This document shows, in pieces, positions 29,743-38,395 of a stretch of 64,000 nt of DNA. The DNA is from Hyphomonas sp. (GTDB lineage Bacteria > Pseudomonadota > Alphaproteobacteria > Caulobacterales > Hyphomonadaceae): assembly GCA_020638455.1 (NCBI GenBank), contig JACKIK010000002.1, positions 496,001 through 560,000 of the forward strand, given 5' to 3'. Position numbers and translations under genes: made by a program. The notes below the pieces were generated by a model. It was not told where the DNA came from. It did no database searches and saw nothing but the letters and a program-made list of their open reading frames with translations. Each line of letters opens with the position of its first letter. The stretch's first letter is position 1.

Positions 29743-30707
29743 GGAAACTCGCCCGCGCTTTTCTGATCGCGCTCGCCCTACTTGTGGGCGCGGGTCTCAG
29801 CGCGTTGTTCCTGACGCGGCGTCCAATTGATCCCGCTGAAGGCGTGACCCACCCGATCGAGGCTTCGGGGGAACACGGAACCGATGTCGAGGTGAGCTTT
29901 TCAATTCTTCCAACTGCCACCGTCACTGCGCCTGAAGCTGTCATGTTCGAAGGTGGAAGCTGGTTCAAGGAACGGCGCATGGATCACAGCGCCGTGCTGA
30001 TATGCCATCCCAAGGCATTGATCCTCTTTGACACCGGACTCGGACGGGACATTGACAACCAGTTCCGCGAATTCCCGCTGTTCAACCGGATGGCGCTTCG
30101 ATACGAGAAGCTCCGTGCCGCTGCAGACGTGATCGCCGCGGACAATCCGTGTCCCGACCGACCTCTCATTATCATTCCATCGCACCTGCACTGGGACCAC
30201 GCTGGCGGCATCGAGGACTTCCCGAACGCCGAAGTCTGGATCCAGGATGCGGAACTGCAGCAGGCCCGCACGGGAGGAACGGCGCAAGGCTTCCTGCCGG
30301 CACAGATCGATGCCGAAAGCATCAAGTGGCACCCGTTCACTTTCAGTGACCAGCCCTACGAGCAGTATCGTCAGTCACTGGACGTGTTCGACGATGGAAG
30401 TCTCATCCTGGTTCCAATGGCCGGCCACACGGCGGGCTCAGTCGGCCTGTTTCTGACCACCGCACGGGCTCGCTACTTTTTCACCGGGGATACCACGTGG
30501 TCGCGAGAGGGCTTTGCAAAGCCGGCACACAAATTTGCGGCTGCCCGCGCGATCGTCGACCTCGACCCCAGCCTGCTGGAGAAGGAGATTGCCGACGTAC
30601 ACCAGCTGATGCTGCGCGATCCGGATCTGGTTGTCATTCCAGCCCACGACGCCGCAGCTTATCCGGAGGGAGCATTTTACCCTGGCTGGACCGACGGCCA
30701 GAATTGA
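29739..30707 (+). CDS. metallo-beta-lactamase fold hydrolase, membrane-anchored/exported
   Basis: 322 residues. N-terminal hydrophobic anchor or uncleaved signal (LARAFLIALALLVGAGLSAL), then a lactonase-like MBL domain: metal motif SHLHWDHAGG, third His in AGHTAGS, bridging Asp in FTGDTTW and last His in VIPAHDAAAY. Resembles AHL-lactonase/N-acyl hydrolase relatives; the substrate is not deducible. GGAGG precedes the ATG, which overlaps the TetR stop, so it is the regulated partner of that repressor. Confidence 0.87.
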   Translation: MRKLARAFLIALALLVGAGLSALFLTRRPIDPAEGVTHPIEASGEHGTDVEVSFSILPTATVTAPEAVMFEGGSWFKERRMDHSAVLICHPKALILFDTGLGRDIDNQFREFPLFNRMALRYEKLRAAADVIAADNPCPDRPLIIIPSHLHWDHAGGIEDFPNAEVWIQDAELQQARTGGTAQGFLPAQIDAESIKWHPFTFSDQPYEQYRQSLDVFDDGSLILVPMAGHTAGSVGLFLTTARARYFFTGDTTWSREGFAKPAHKFAAARAIVDLDPSLLEKEIADVHQLMLRDPDLVVIPAHDAAAYPEGAFYPGWTDGQN

Positions 30708-30964
30708 TCAGCGGCCCGTGGACATGCCGCCGGTCTGTCCGCAGAACGACGAAGCATGCTGACGATATTCGTAAACGAAATCCTAGCGGCAGTTGCCGAG
30801 AGACGCGACGAGGGGAAGGGGGGAGCGTGCAGGCGCATCGTGCGGCACCCGAATGCAGATGCAAATCGTCAGCTGCACGTACCGTGATCTTGTGCGGCAG
30901 ACATCCAGGCGACCTCTGTTCCACTAGTCGCATAATCATCATTATGGGAAATCGTATCTGTCGC

Positions 30965-31774
30965 TTATTCAATAATATCAATAACTAAGCCGTCGTAGCC
31001 GGGCGCAACGCCGGGCGGCAGTTCGCGCCGCAAAGTCTCATAGTCCATGTCCGTGTGCATGTTCGTCAGGACTGCTCTGCGCGGCGCGAGCTCCGAAATC
31101 CATTCGAGTGATTGTGCAAGATGCGCGTGTGTCGGATGCGGCGTACGCCTCAGGGCGTCGATCACGAGCGTATCGAGGCCGCGCAGCTGGTCCATGGAAC
31201 CTGGCGGCAATCCGCTCACATCGTTGCAATATGCAAACCTGCCGATCCGAAATCCGAGGCAGCGGATCCGGCCGTGCTCCATGTCGATGGGCAGGATTTC
31301 AACGTCTCCCCCGGGGCCGGGAACGCGGAACAACTGCCCCGCTTCGATATCGGGTTGCGTGTCGAGAATGGGAGGATATCCCCCTTTCCCGAGGAAGCAG
31401 TAGCTGAACCGGGTCTGCAAGGTGTCGCGCGTCGCCGCATTCATGAACACTGGCAGCGCCGCGCCGCGGCGGATTACGTACGGCCTTACATCATCGATGC
31501 CATGAACCTGGTCGGCGTGGTCATGGGTGTACACGATAGCGTCGAGTTGAGCCGTATTGGCTGCAAGCAACTGTGTACGCAGGTCCGGCGGCGTGTCGAC
31601 CAGGATCACGGTGCGGGCGCCGTCTGCGGATATCCGCTCGATCAGCGCTCCGCATCGCAAGCGCCGGTTCTTCGGATTAGCCGGATCACAGGCGCCCCAG
31701 TCGCCACCAACGCGCGGTACGCCGCCTGATGAGCCCGTCCCGAGCAAGGTGCACTGAAGCCGCGTCCCTGTCAC
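30965..31774 (-). CDS. PhnP-like metallo-beta-lactamase phosphodiesterase
   Basis: 269 residues. Family features: LLGTGSSGGVPRVGGDWG at the N-terminus, NRRLRCGALIE, DTPPDLRTQLL, metal motif THDHADQVHG and YCNDVSGLP. Closest in pattern to the phosphoribosyl cyclic phosphodiesterase PhnP and its relatives, commonly found directly after tatD in alphaproteobacteria. GTG start at 31774 overlaps the tatD stop by 4 bases (GTGA). The 257 bases between this gene and the metallo-hydrolase on the other strand hold no gene I can support. Confidence 0.87.
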   Translation of the reverse strand: MTGTRLQCTLLGTGSSGGVPRVGGDWGACDPANPKNRRLRCGALIERISADGARTVILVDTPPDLRTQLLAANTAQLDAIVYTHDHADQVHGIDDVRPYVIRRGAALPVFMNAATRDTLQTRFSYCFLGKGGYPPILDTQPDIEAGQLFRVPGPGGDVEILPIDMEHGRIRCLGFRIGRFAYCNDVSGLPPGSMDQLRGLDTLVIDALRRTPHPTHAHLAQSLEWISELAPRRAVLTNMHTDMDYETLRRELPPGVAPGYDGLVIDIIE

Positions 31775-32544
31775 CCGCCCACCTTGTCGAAAAGAACCAG
31801 CGCATTTTCCTCAGTCACATGCATGACGTCCTCCAGCGGCAGTTCCTTCAGCGCCGCAAGCGCTTCGGCAACATGGATCAGATAGGCTGGCTCGTTCCGC
31901 CGCCCGCGCATCGGGACCGGCGCCAGGTACGGGCAGTCCGTTTCCAGAATGATCCTGTCCATCGGCACGTCCCGGATCACGTCCCGGACTTCGCGCGCGC
32001 TCTTGAATGACAGGATGCCGGACACTGAGACATACGCACCAAGCTTCAGCGCGCGTTGGGCCAGGTCGGCGCCGCCTGTATAGCAATGCAGCAACGGACG
32101 GAACGCACCCTTCGCGTGCTCGTCTTCGAGTACGTCTGCCATCAGCGAGTCAGCTTCGCGCGTGTGAAGGATTACCGGCAGCCCGGTCCGGCGCGCGGCG
32201 TCGATATGCCGGCGCAGGCTTTCGACCTGGTCCGCTTCAGCGCTGTAGCCATAGTGAAAATCAAGCCCCGTTTCGCCGATCGCGACGACCTGCGGATCAT
32301 CCGCCGCTTCGATGAGCTGCGCCGTGCCGAGCGCTGTGAAGTCCTTCGCGTGGTGCGGGTGAACTCCCACGGAGCACCAGATGTCGTCGTGCGCTGCCGC
32401 AATCGCACGGATCGCGGGGAAATTGTCGAACCGGTCGCAGATCGCCAGGAAGCGCGTCACGCCGGCCGTGCGCGCGCGGGACAGCACGTCTTCAAGGTCC
32501 TCGGCGAAGACCTCTCCATGGAGATTCACGTGAGTGTCGAACAT
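31771..32544 (-). CDS. TatD family metal-dependent hydrolase
   Basis: 257-residue TIM-barrel hydrolase with putative DNase/exonuclease activity. Conserved sequences: GVHPHHAK, AIGETGLDFHY, VILHTREAD, LHCYTGG, ETDCPYLAPVPMRGRRNEPA split across the C-terminus. The first metal motif, usually D-S-H-x-H, is D-T-H-V-N (MFDTHVNLHG), so the second His is Asn; I believe this is common in alphaproteobacterial members. Starts 10 bases after the holB stop and overlaps the PhnP-like gene. Confidence 0.9.
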   Translation of the reverse strand: MFDTHVNLHGEVFAEDLEDVLSRARTAGVTRFLAICDRFDNFPAIRAIAAAHDDIWCSVGVHPHHAKDFTALGTAQLIEAADDPQVVAIGETGLDFHYGYSAEADQVESLRRHIDAARRTGLPVILHTREADSLMADVLEDEHAKGAFRPLLHCYTGGADLAQRALKLGAYVSVSGILSFKSAREVRDVIRDVPMDRIILETDCPYLAPVPMRGRRNEPAYLIHVAEALAALKELPLEDVMHVTEENALVLFDKVGG

Positions 32545-32554
32545 GGCGCCGGTC

Positions 32555-33490
32555 TTAGCCACGTGCAGCGGCGGCATAAAGGGCTGAGACCAGCTTTGCG
32601 GCCGCCTGTTCGGGATCCATGTTCAGCTCTTCCGTGTCGGACGCAAGGCGCGCAAGGCCGAGCCAGTCACGCGCCATTCCGGGAACCTCTTCGGCCCGCA
32701 TGGCGATCCAGTTCAGCGCTTCGTCTCTCAGAGCCTCGAACGCCGCCAGATCGGCCCCTCCGGTCTGGATCGCGCGCGTCACGAGGGCGTCGTTCGGGCG
32801 GGGCATGGATTTGAGCAGCGCCCGGGCCGCGTTCCGCGCGAGCTGGCAGGACTCCGTAGCGCGTTCGATCACTAGTCCCGGACGGCCGCCGGAGGATTCA
32901 GGGATATCGCCCTCATGGCCGGCAAGCTTCAGCGCCGCCTCCATTTCTGTGGCGGATAACGGCGATAAGCGCAACGAACGACAGCGCGAGCGAATGGTTG
33001 GGAGCACAGGCCGCGTGCCATGATTTATCAGAAAGAGCGCGGCGGCTGGCGGCGGTTCTTCGAGCGTCTTGAGAATCGCGTTGGCCGACGCGCGGTTCAT
33101 CTCGTCCAGCGCATCGACTATTCCGATTCGCCAACCGCCCATGGCGGGCTTGAAGGAGAAGAACTCATTGAAACTGCGAATCTGATCGACCGAGATATCC
33201 TGCTTCAGCTTGCCCTTGTCGTTCATTTCGCGAGTTAGAAGGCGCAGGTCCGGATGGCCGCCAGACAGGACGCGCGACATGACCGGATCAGCTGCAGCGG
33301 CATCGAACGGCGCCGCTTTTGGGCCGCGCGCACCGAGCAGCCAGGCCGCCGCACGCAACGCAAAGCGAGCCTTTCCTATTCCGGACGGCCCTTCGATCAG
33401 CCAGGCGTGATGCATGCGTCCGCTGCCAGCCGCTTCTCCGAAGACCCGCTCCGCTTCCGCGTGCCCGAACAGTGGCAGCGCCGCGGTCAT
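32555..33490 (-). CDS. holB: DNA polymerase III subunit delta'
   Basis: Clamp-loader subunit, 311 residues. AAA+ module: WLIEGPSGIGKARFALRAA (P-loop-like), followed by DQIRSFNEFFSFKPAMGGW, VDALDEMNRASANAILKTLE (Walker B/sensor region) and LPTIRSRCRSL. I see no clear zinc-binding Cys cluster of the gamma/tau type, as expected for many delta' proteins. ATG at 33490 overlaps the tmk stop (ATGA). metG, often inserted between holB and tatD in relatives, is absent here. Confidence 0.9.
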   Translation of the reverse strand: MTAALPLFGHAEAERVFGEAAGSGRMHHAWLIEGPSGIGKARFALRAAAWLLGARGPKAAPFDAAAADPVMSRVLSGGHPDLRLLTREMNDKGKLKQDISVDQIRSFNEFFSFKPAMGGWRIGIVDALDEMNRASANAILKTLEEPPPAAALFLINHGTRPVLPTIRSRCRSLRLSPLSATEMEAALKLAGHEGDIPESSGGRPGLVIERATESCQLARNAARALLKSMPRPNDALVTRAIQTGGADLAAFEALRDEALNWIAMRAEEVPGMARDWLGLARLASDTEELNMDPEQAAAKLVSALYAAAARG

Positions 33491-34134
33491 GTCGTTGCCG
33501 GCGCCTTGATGTCCAGCCGCTCCTGCACGGCAGTCCACGCCGCATTGGCGACCTCATCCACCGGGCGCGAGGCATCGATCAGGACGCAGCGGGCCGGTTC
33601 CTTCTGTGCAATGCGCAGGAACGCGGCGCGTACCTTTTCGTGAAACTCATGGCCGCGGGCCTCGAACGTATCGGCCGTGCCTGCGCGCGCCTCGCGGCGT
33701 TCGGCAGCGGCCTCCACGGGCGCGTCGAGGACCAGCGTCATATCGGGCCTGGTTTCGCCGACGACGAAACCCTCCATCAGCTTAAGCACATCCTCGCTCA
33801 CGCCGCCGCTGACGCTCTGATAGACGCGCGTCGAGTCGGCGAACCGGTCGCACAGGACCCAGTCTCCACGCTCCAGTGCCGGCCGGATCAGCTTTTCAAG
33901 ATGGTCGGTGCGCGCCGTGTTCATCAGCAGCGCTTCCGCCATGGGCGACCAGTGCTGGCCGGCCGGCGGATGCAAGACGAGATTGCGCACGGATTCCGCC
34001 AGCGCGGTGCCACCGGGCTCACGCGTGCAGACGACTGTCTTACCCGCCGCTTCAAGGCGCGCGGCCAGCTCTTTCAGCAATGTGGATTTGCCGCTGCCTT
34101 CGCCGCCTTCGAGTGTAATGAAGCGGCCCCGCAT
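33487..34134 (-). CDS. tmk: thymidylate kinase
   Basis: dTMP to dTDP kinase, 215 residues. P-loop LEGGEGSGKST at residues 8-18; DR(Y/F) motif in LCDRFADSTRVYQ; TREPGGT substrate loop; LID region RREARAGTADTFE. Overlaps the upstream carboxypeptidase gene stop by 1 base and the holB start by 4, a tightly coupled series dac-tmk-holB-tatD. Confidence 0.96.
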   Translation of the reverse strand: MRGRFITLEGGEGSGKSTLLKELAARLEAAGKTVVCTREPGGTALAESVRNLVLHPPAGQHWSPMAEALLMNTARTDHLEKLIRPALERGDWVLCDRFADSTRVYQSVSGGVSEDVLKLMEGFVVGETRPDMTLVLDAPVEAAAERREARAGTADTFEARGHEFHEKVRAAFLRIAQKEPARCVLIDASRPVDEVANAAWTAVQERLDIKAPATT

Positions 34135-35291
34135 CAGGACGCGCTTTCTCCGCCACCAATCATCTGGCTCAAGCCTTCAATCGCGCGGCCAAAAAATCCG
34201 AGCTTACCGATACTGGCCTCCGCGATGATTGGCGCTTCAACGGGCGGCTGGCCTTCGACCGTAACCACCAGCTTGCCGATTTCCGTGCCTTTCTTGATCG
34301 GGGCGGTGAGCGGACCCGGCAGCACGATTTCGGTCTTCGCCTTTTCGAGCGCTTCCTTATGTCCGGCAATCACCATGTCCCGCGCCAGGCTGACCGGCAG
34401 CTTCTGCTGGGAGCCGAGCCAGACCGGGACTTCCGGGAGCGTCACGCTGCTGGGCGTCACGGTCTTTAGGTCAAAGCTCTGGAAAGCGATCCGCATCATC
34501 CTTTTGCTCTCGGCTGCGCGGGCCGCCATGCTGTCGAGGCCGTTGATCACGATCGTGCGCCGCACGCCATCCTGGACGGCCGATCCGGTCAGGCCGTAGC
34601 CCGAGGTTTCAAGGTGCCCGGTCTTCACGCCATCAGCACCTGGGAATTCGAGAAGAGGGTTCCGGTTCATCTGCGTAAAGTCGCGCCACGAATAGGACGG
34701 CAGGTCATACCAGGCGTAGTAATCAGGGAAGTTGTCGATGGTGAGCTTGGCGAGTTTCGCGAGGTCTTCCGCCGAAATCACGTGGCCGACGGCTTCGAGG
34801 CCGGTGGCGTTGAGGAAATTCGCCGAGTTCAGCCCCAGCTCATGCGCTTTCTCGGTCATGCGGCGCGCGAAGGCTTCCTCCGTGCCGGAAATGCCCTCGG
34901 CCAGCGTGATACAGGCATCGTTGCCGGACATGATCATCACGCCGTGCAACAGTTCTTCGACCGTCGGCGTATCGCCCGGCGCGAGCCCCATGGTGGATGT
35001 GCCGGAAGGGAAGCCGCCATTGCGCCAGGCATTCTCGCTGACCGTAAACTTGTCCGTCATCGACAGCTCACCGCGCTTGACCATGTCGAAGACGACATAG
35101 GCCGTCATCATCTTGGTCATGGATGCAGGGATCATCGGCTCGGAGCCGTTCTTGGAGTAGAGAATGGTTCCGGTCGCATTGTCCAGGATGACCGCATGTG
35201 TCGCGGGCGTGTCCATTACTTGCGCATTGGCGAATGCCAGCGGCAGCAAGAAAGCGGTGAGGGCGCTCAGGATCTTCCGTGACACGCGCAT
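34134..35291 (-). CDS. D-alanyl-D-alanine carboxypeptidase (PBP5/6-like)
   Basis: Exported S11 peptidase trimming peptidoglycan pentapeptides. Signal peptide to Ala23 (AFLLPLAFANA). Catalytic S57-x-x-K60 in IPASMTKMMTAY, S122-G123-N124 in IMSGNDACIT, and K223-T224-G225 in ADGVKTGHL. The C-terminal region after about residue 285 is the beta-rich PBP5_C domain, ending with an amphipathic helix (GFFGRAIEGLSQMIGG) likely for membrane association. 385 residues. GGAGG precedes the ATG. First gene of the dac-tmk-holB-tatD series, 111 bases after rlpA. Confidence 0.95.
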   Translation of the reverse strand: MRVSRKILSALTAFLLPLAFANAQVMDTPATHAVILDNATGTILYSKNGSEPMIPASMTKMMTAYVVFDMVKRGELSMTDKFTVSENAWRNGGFPSGTSTMGLAPGDTPTVEELLHGVMIMSGNDACITLAEGISGTEEAFARRMTEKAHELGLNSANFLNATGLEAVGHVISAEDLAKLAKLTIDNFPDYYAWYDLPSYSWRDFTQMNRNPLLEFPGADGVKTGHLETSGYGLTGSAVQDGVRRTIVINGLDSMAARAAESKRMMRIAFQSFDLKTVTPSSVTLPEVPVWLGSQQKLPVSLARDMVIAGHKEALEKAKTEIVLPGPLTAPIKKGTEIGKLVVTVEGQPPVEAPIIAEASIGKLGFFGRAIEGLSQMIGGGESAS

Positions 35292-35317
35292 TATCGGCCT
35301 CCAGATCGTATCTTTGG

Positions 35318-35369
35318 GGGCCGGAATCGATCCGGCCCTTGTTCCTGCGTACAGAGGAAAAAGGGCCGG
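35318..35369 (-). promoter_or_regulatory. two mutually exclusive hairpins between rlpA and the carboxypeptidase gene
   Basis: Hairpin A pairs GGGCCGG (35318-35324) with CCGGCCC (35332-35338). Hairpin B pairs CCGGCCCTTGTTCC (35332-35345) with GGAAAAAGGGCCGG (35356-35369), 13 of 14 positions matching. The arms share 35332-35338, so both cannot form at once. No T-run follows on the minus strand. Could be an rlpA terminator, an RNA stability element or an attenuator of the carboxypeptidase gene. Confidence 0.45.
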
Positions 35370-35402
35370 TTTGTGGTCTGGGTCAATGCCGCAGCTGCGG
35401 CC

Positions 35403-36698
35403 TCAATCGCCGGAAACGACGCGTCCGTTTGCAAGGCCCGATGACCACATCTGGTCACGCAGGCTCTCAGCCTCGTCACGCGACGCGACAGGGCCAACCC
35501 GGACGCGGAAAAAGTCGGCGCCGTTCACCCGTGCCGGAACGATGGATACGGGCAGGGATTGCGGAATCTGGTTGCTGAGCTCCTGGGCATTGGCGATGTC
35601 CGAGAAGGAGCCGAGCTGGACGAAGTAGTCCCCCACTCCAACCATCGCAGGCGCTGGTGCGACCGGTGACGCTGGTGCGTAGGACGCAAAAGTGAATGAT
35701 TTCGTCGCAGATTGAGTGACGGCTGGCTGGTAGACGGCAGCCTCAACAGCCGGCTGCGCTGCCAGCGCCGCCGGGTAGGTGGCGGCAAGCGATGTTGCCG
35801 GCGCTGCTGGCGCGGCACCGAGATAGCGAACGCTGAGCTGCGCCCGCCCTTCCCCACTCATGCCGAGCTCTGCTGCAGCGCGCTGAGAAACCTGAAGCAT
35901 GGCGCCGTCCTCGAACGGGCCACGATCATTGACCCTGACAACAACCTCCCTGCCCGTTTGCAGGTTCGTGACCTGCACCAGGCTTGGCAGCGGGAGGCTG
36001 GGGTGGGCGGCCGTCAGTGCGTTCGCGTCGAACATCTCGCCGTTCGCAGTCGGCAGGCCATTGAATTCATCACCATAAACGATCCCGACGCCGGCTTCGT
36101 CAAACACCGGAACGTTGCTGCCGACGACCGAGGCGACCGTCTGAGCGGGCATGGGCTGCTGGACAGCCGGTGCGACGGCGGGAACAACGGGAGCCATGGG
36201 CACGCTCTGCAGCGGCTGGCTTTCCACAGCTGCAACCTGCCTCTGGGCTTCAGCCCGCGCGGCGGCCGCGCGTGCATCAAAGCTGCCAGGCGTAAGGGCC
36301 GGATCAAAAGCTGGGGCGGATTGTGACATCTCCGGCGCGGCGGCACTTGCATATTTGCGTGCTGCTGACGGCGCGATGGCCGCTGCTGACGAAGAAAACG
36401 CCATCGGCGTCTCCTGTTCCGCCTTGCGGGCCCCGGCGGCGCCATAAACCATATCGGGCTGGTCCGGATAGCGGAATTCGATCCGCTTCTTTTTCTTGAC
36501 CTCTGCGTCCGGCGCACGCGACGGCTCGATGTACTGCGGCTCACCCGCAGGATATGCGGACGAACCGGATGCGTAGGAGATCGGGGCCGGATTGCGCTTG
36601 CTCGCCGATGCAGGCGATGCGACTGCAGCAGCAATCAGACTGGCAGCGACGACACGAAAGACGACGACGGACTTCGGAGTGGGCGCGGCGGTGTGCAA
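35403..36698 (-). CDS. rlpA: RlpA-like septal ring protein with SPOR domain
   Basis: 431-residue exported cell-envelope protein. Signal peptide at residues about 9-33 (VVVFRVVAASLIAAAVASPASA region). A long Ala/Pro/Gln-rich linker leads to the double-psi beta-barrel: GIVYGDEFNGLPTANGEMFD, LTAAHPSLPLPSLVQVTNL and VVRVNDRGPFEDG. The C-terminal 75 residues are a peptidoglycan-binding SPOR domain (YFVQLGSFSDIANAQELS). The likely start is TTG at 36698, with GAGGTG a few bases upstream and an in-frame TGA just before it. RlpA proteins cleave or bind denuded septal glycan strands. Confidence 0.88.
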   Translation of the reverse strand: MHTAAPTPKSVVVFRVVAASLIAAAVASPASASKRNPAPISYASGSSAYPAGEPQYIEPSRAPDAEVKKKKRIEFRYPDQPDMVYGAAGARKAEQETPMAFSSSAAAIAPSAARKYASAAAPEMSQSAPAFDPALTPGSFDARAAAARAEAQRQVAAVESQPLQSVPMAPVVPAVAPAVQQPMPAQTVASVVGSNVPVFDEAGVGIVYGDEFNGLPTANGEMFDANALTAAHPSLPLPSLVQVTNLQTGREVVVRVNDRGPFEDGAMLQVSQRAAAELGMSGEGRAQLSVRYLGAAPAAPATSLAATYPAALAAQPAVEAAVYQPAVTQSATKSFTFASYAPASPVAPAPAMVGVGDYFVQLGSFSDIANAQELSNQIPQSLPVSIVPARVNGADFFRVRVGPVASRDEAESLRDQMWSSGLANGRVVSGD

Positions 36699-36875
36699 AG
36701 TTCACCTCATTCTGAGTTGATGGCCAGTTTCGGGCCAAATGGACGGCGTTTCTGCCGCCTTGATGCTCCATCCCTATCACAGCGTCGTACACACTCGATG
36801 AACCGCACCTGAAGGATCACCGCGTGCTGGTTACTGCGCGTTTACCATAACTTCACGGTTGGCGCTGCCCCGATG

Positions 36876-37424
36876 CTACAGAAGCCGGTTGCCGGCGCAC
36901 CAGACAGTCCAGCCGCCAAGAGCAAGCCACGGGCCGAACGCCAGCCTTCCTGTGTAGCGTCCCACCGCCTGAAGCAGCAGCGCTGCGACGAGCCCCGAAG
37001 CCGACGCAACCAGCAGCAGCGGGGCAAGCCCGAGTGGCCCGACCCACAACCCGAGCGCTCCGAAAAGCTTCGCATCGCCGCGGCCGAGCCCGTCCCTGCC
37101 CCGGAATTTCCGGTACACGACCTCCAACAGAACGAAGCCGGCAAGCGCGCCGGCTCCCGCTAGCAGATGTTGGACCCAGGCGTCCTGCAGGCGCATCGCC
37201 ATCATCAGCCCGCCCAGTGCCGCCGTCCCAACGGTCAGGGGATCGGGCAGGCGGAATGTATCGAGATCGATCCAGGCGAGCGCGATCAGGAGCAGGCCGA
37301 AAGCCGCCGTGAACGGAAGAAGATGCCGGGGCGAAAGCCAAAGTCCGCACAGGAAGATTGCGCCCATGGCGACGGCGCGGACGGGACGGGGCTTCAACCA
37401 GTCAGTCTGCACTGCGCTGTTCAC
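36876..37424 (-). CDS. gspO: prepilin peptidase (type II secretion GspO, peptidase domain only)
   Basis: 182-residue polytopic inner-membrane aspartyl protease expected to cleave the GspG-K pseudopilins encoded nearby. Active-site aspartates lie in ALAWIDLDTFRLPD (Asp53/Asp55) and GLGRGDAKLFG (Asp117). The N-terminal N-methyltransferase domain and its Cys motifs, present in PilD/GspO of gammaproteobacteria, are missing, so it resembles short CpaA-type peptidases. GTG start. Located after the CAP gene and not in the overlapping gsp operon. Confidence 0.85.
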   Translation of the reverse strand: MNSAVQTDWLKPRPVRAVAMGAIFLCGLWLSPRHLLPFTAAFGLLLIALAWIDLDTFRLPDPLTVGTAALGGLMMAMRLQDAWVQHLLAGAGALAGFVLLEVVYRKFRGRDGLGRGDAKLFGALGLWVGPLGLAPLLLVASASGLVAALLLQAVGRYTGRLAFGPWLALGGWTVWCAGNRLL

Positions 37425-37504
37425 CCCTTTTCACTCCCGTGGCCACTTGCCGCGAGCTATGGCTGGCCGGTGAGAGGCTATCGGACACGACGGCGGATGT
37501 GACA

Positions 37505-37570
37505 AGGGGCAGGCCGCCTGGCCTGCCCCTCAACGCGAATGAACTCCGGGAGTGACAGCAGCGTCACTCC
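37505..37570 (-). terminator. tandem hairpins after the CAP gene
   Basis: Two perfect stems in series: GGAGTGAC/GTCACTCC (37549-37556 with 37563-37570), which overlaps the last codons and stop of the CAP gene, and AGGGGCAGGC/GCCTGCCCCT (37505-37514 with 37521-37530). On the minus strand the second is followed only by TGTCACATC, not a real T-run, so it is a terminator or a 3'-end stabiliser of the CAP mRNA before gspO. Confidence 0.5.
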
Positions 37571-38391
37571 ACCATCATCGCTGGCCCCTTCAGGGTAGAA
37601 ACGCCTCCCTGCGACTTCACGTCGATCGTGTAGAAGCCACGGTCATCATGCCCCGAAAGCCCGGTCAGGCGCGCGCTGCGCCCGGTCGCCATTTCGGAGC
37701 CGTTGGGCGCCACAACCGCCCAGCGGACGCGCTCCATGGATGGATTCTCCAGCCGCACCTGCACAACCTGGCTTGCGGTGACGCGAGCCGGCAGCGGCGC
37801 CGAAAGTTCGCCCACCTGCTCCGCGAACAGCTGAACGACATACAGCTTGCCGTCCTTCTCGACAGCACCGACGCCTACGCGGTTGAAATCACGGCGCAGG
37901 ACGTTTTCGGCGTTGCTCTTGTCGGCCAGCAGCGCCAGCTCAATTTCCTTGGCCGTGGCCCGCGCCGGGACAATCGTCACATTGGCGCCGAAGTCGCCGA
38001 ATAGCGACGTACGGTCGAGGAGCCGCACGCGATCGACATGCGAGCGACCTTCCGGATCGTAATGTGCGGCGTAACCGCGGGCTGCCATGTCCATCGCGTG
38101 GATCTGCGCAGCCTCTCGCAGCGAAGCGAGTTCCGTAAGCTGCGACCGCCCTGCCCCGGTGCGCGCAACATCGGTGAGACGCGCAAGTTCTGACGCGACG
38201 CCGTCGCGCACCTGCATGTCCGGAGCGCCTTTGAGACAGACCTCCGACTCTTCAATGAACTTTTCGACGTCCTGTGAAAGGCCCTGTGAAATACTGCAGC
38301 CTTCGGCTGCGTAGGCGGACAATCCCGGAACCGCAAAGGCCAGCACCGGAAGTGATGCGATAGTTACAAAAAAACGTACGGTCTGTGACAT
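37564..38391 (-). CDS. CAP (SCP/PR1)-domain secreted protein
   Basis: 275 residues with a Sec signal (FFVTIASLPVLAFAVPGLSAYA) and a CAP domain: SLREAAQIHAMDMAARGY, SHVDRVRLLD, GANVTIVPA and NRVGVGAVEKDGKLYVVQLFA. An Ig-like C-terminal part follows. CAP proteins are extracellular; position beside the type II secretion operon makes it a candidate substrate (inference). The ATG at 38391 is chosen over a GTG at 38400 because the promoter seems to start transcription there. Three cysteines may form disulfides. Confidence 0.82.
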   Translation of the reverse strand: MSQTVRFFVTIASLPVLAFAVPGLSAYAAEGCSISQGLSQDVEKFIEESEVCLKGAPDMQVRDGVASELARLTDVARTGAGRSQLTELASLREAAQIHAMDMAARGYAAHYDPEGRSHVDRVRLLDRTSLFGDFGANVTIVPARATAKEIELALLADKSNAENVLRRDFNRVGVGAVEKDGKLYVVQLFAEQVGELSAPLPARVTASQVVQVRLENPSMERVRWAVVAPNGSEMATGRSARLTGLSGHDDRGFYTIDVKSQGGVSTLKGPAMMVE

Positions 38392-38395
38392 GATC

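Noticed and set aside
30931..30946. CATAAT-CATC-ATTATG palindrome
   Set aside because: Lies between two convergent gene ends with no promoter nearby and no T-run; likely chance in AT-rich DNA.
32544..32577. Longer tatD start overlapping holB
   Set aside because: The extra 11 residues are unrelated to TatD; ATG at 32544 begins directly with the metal-binding strand.
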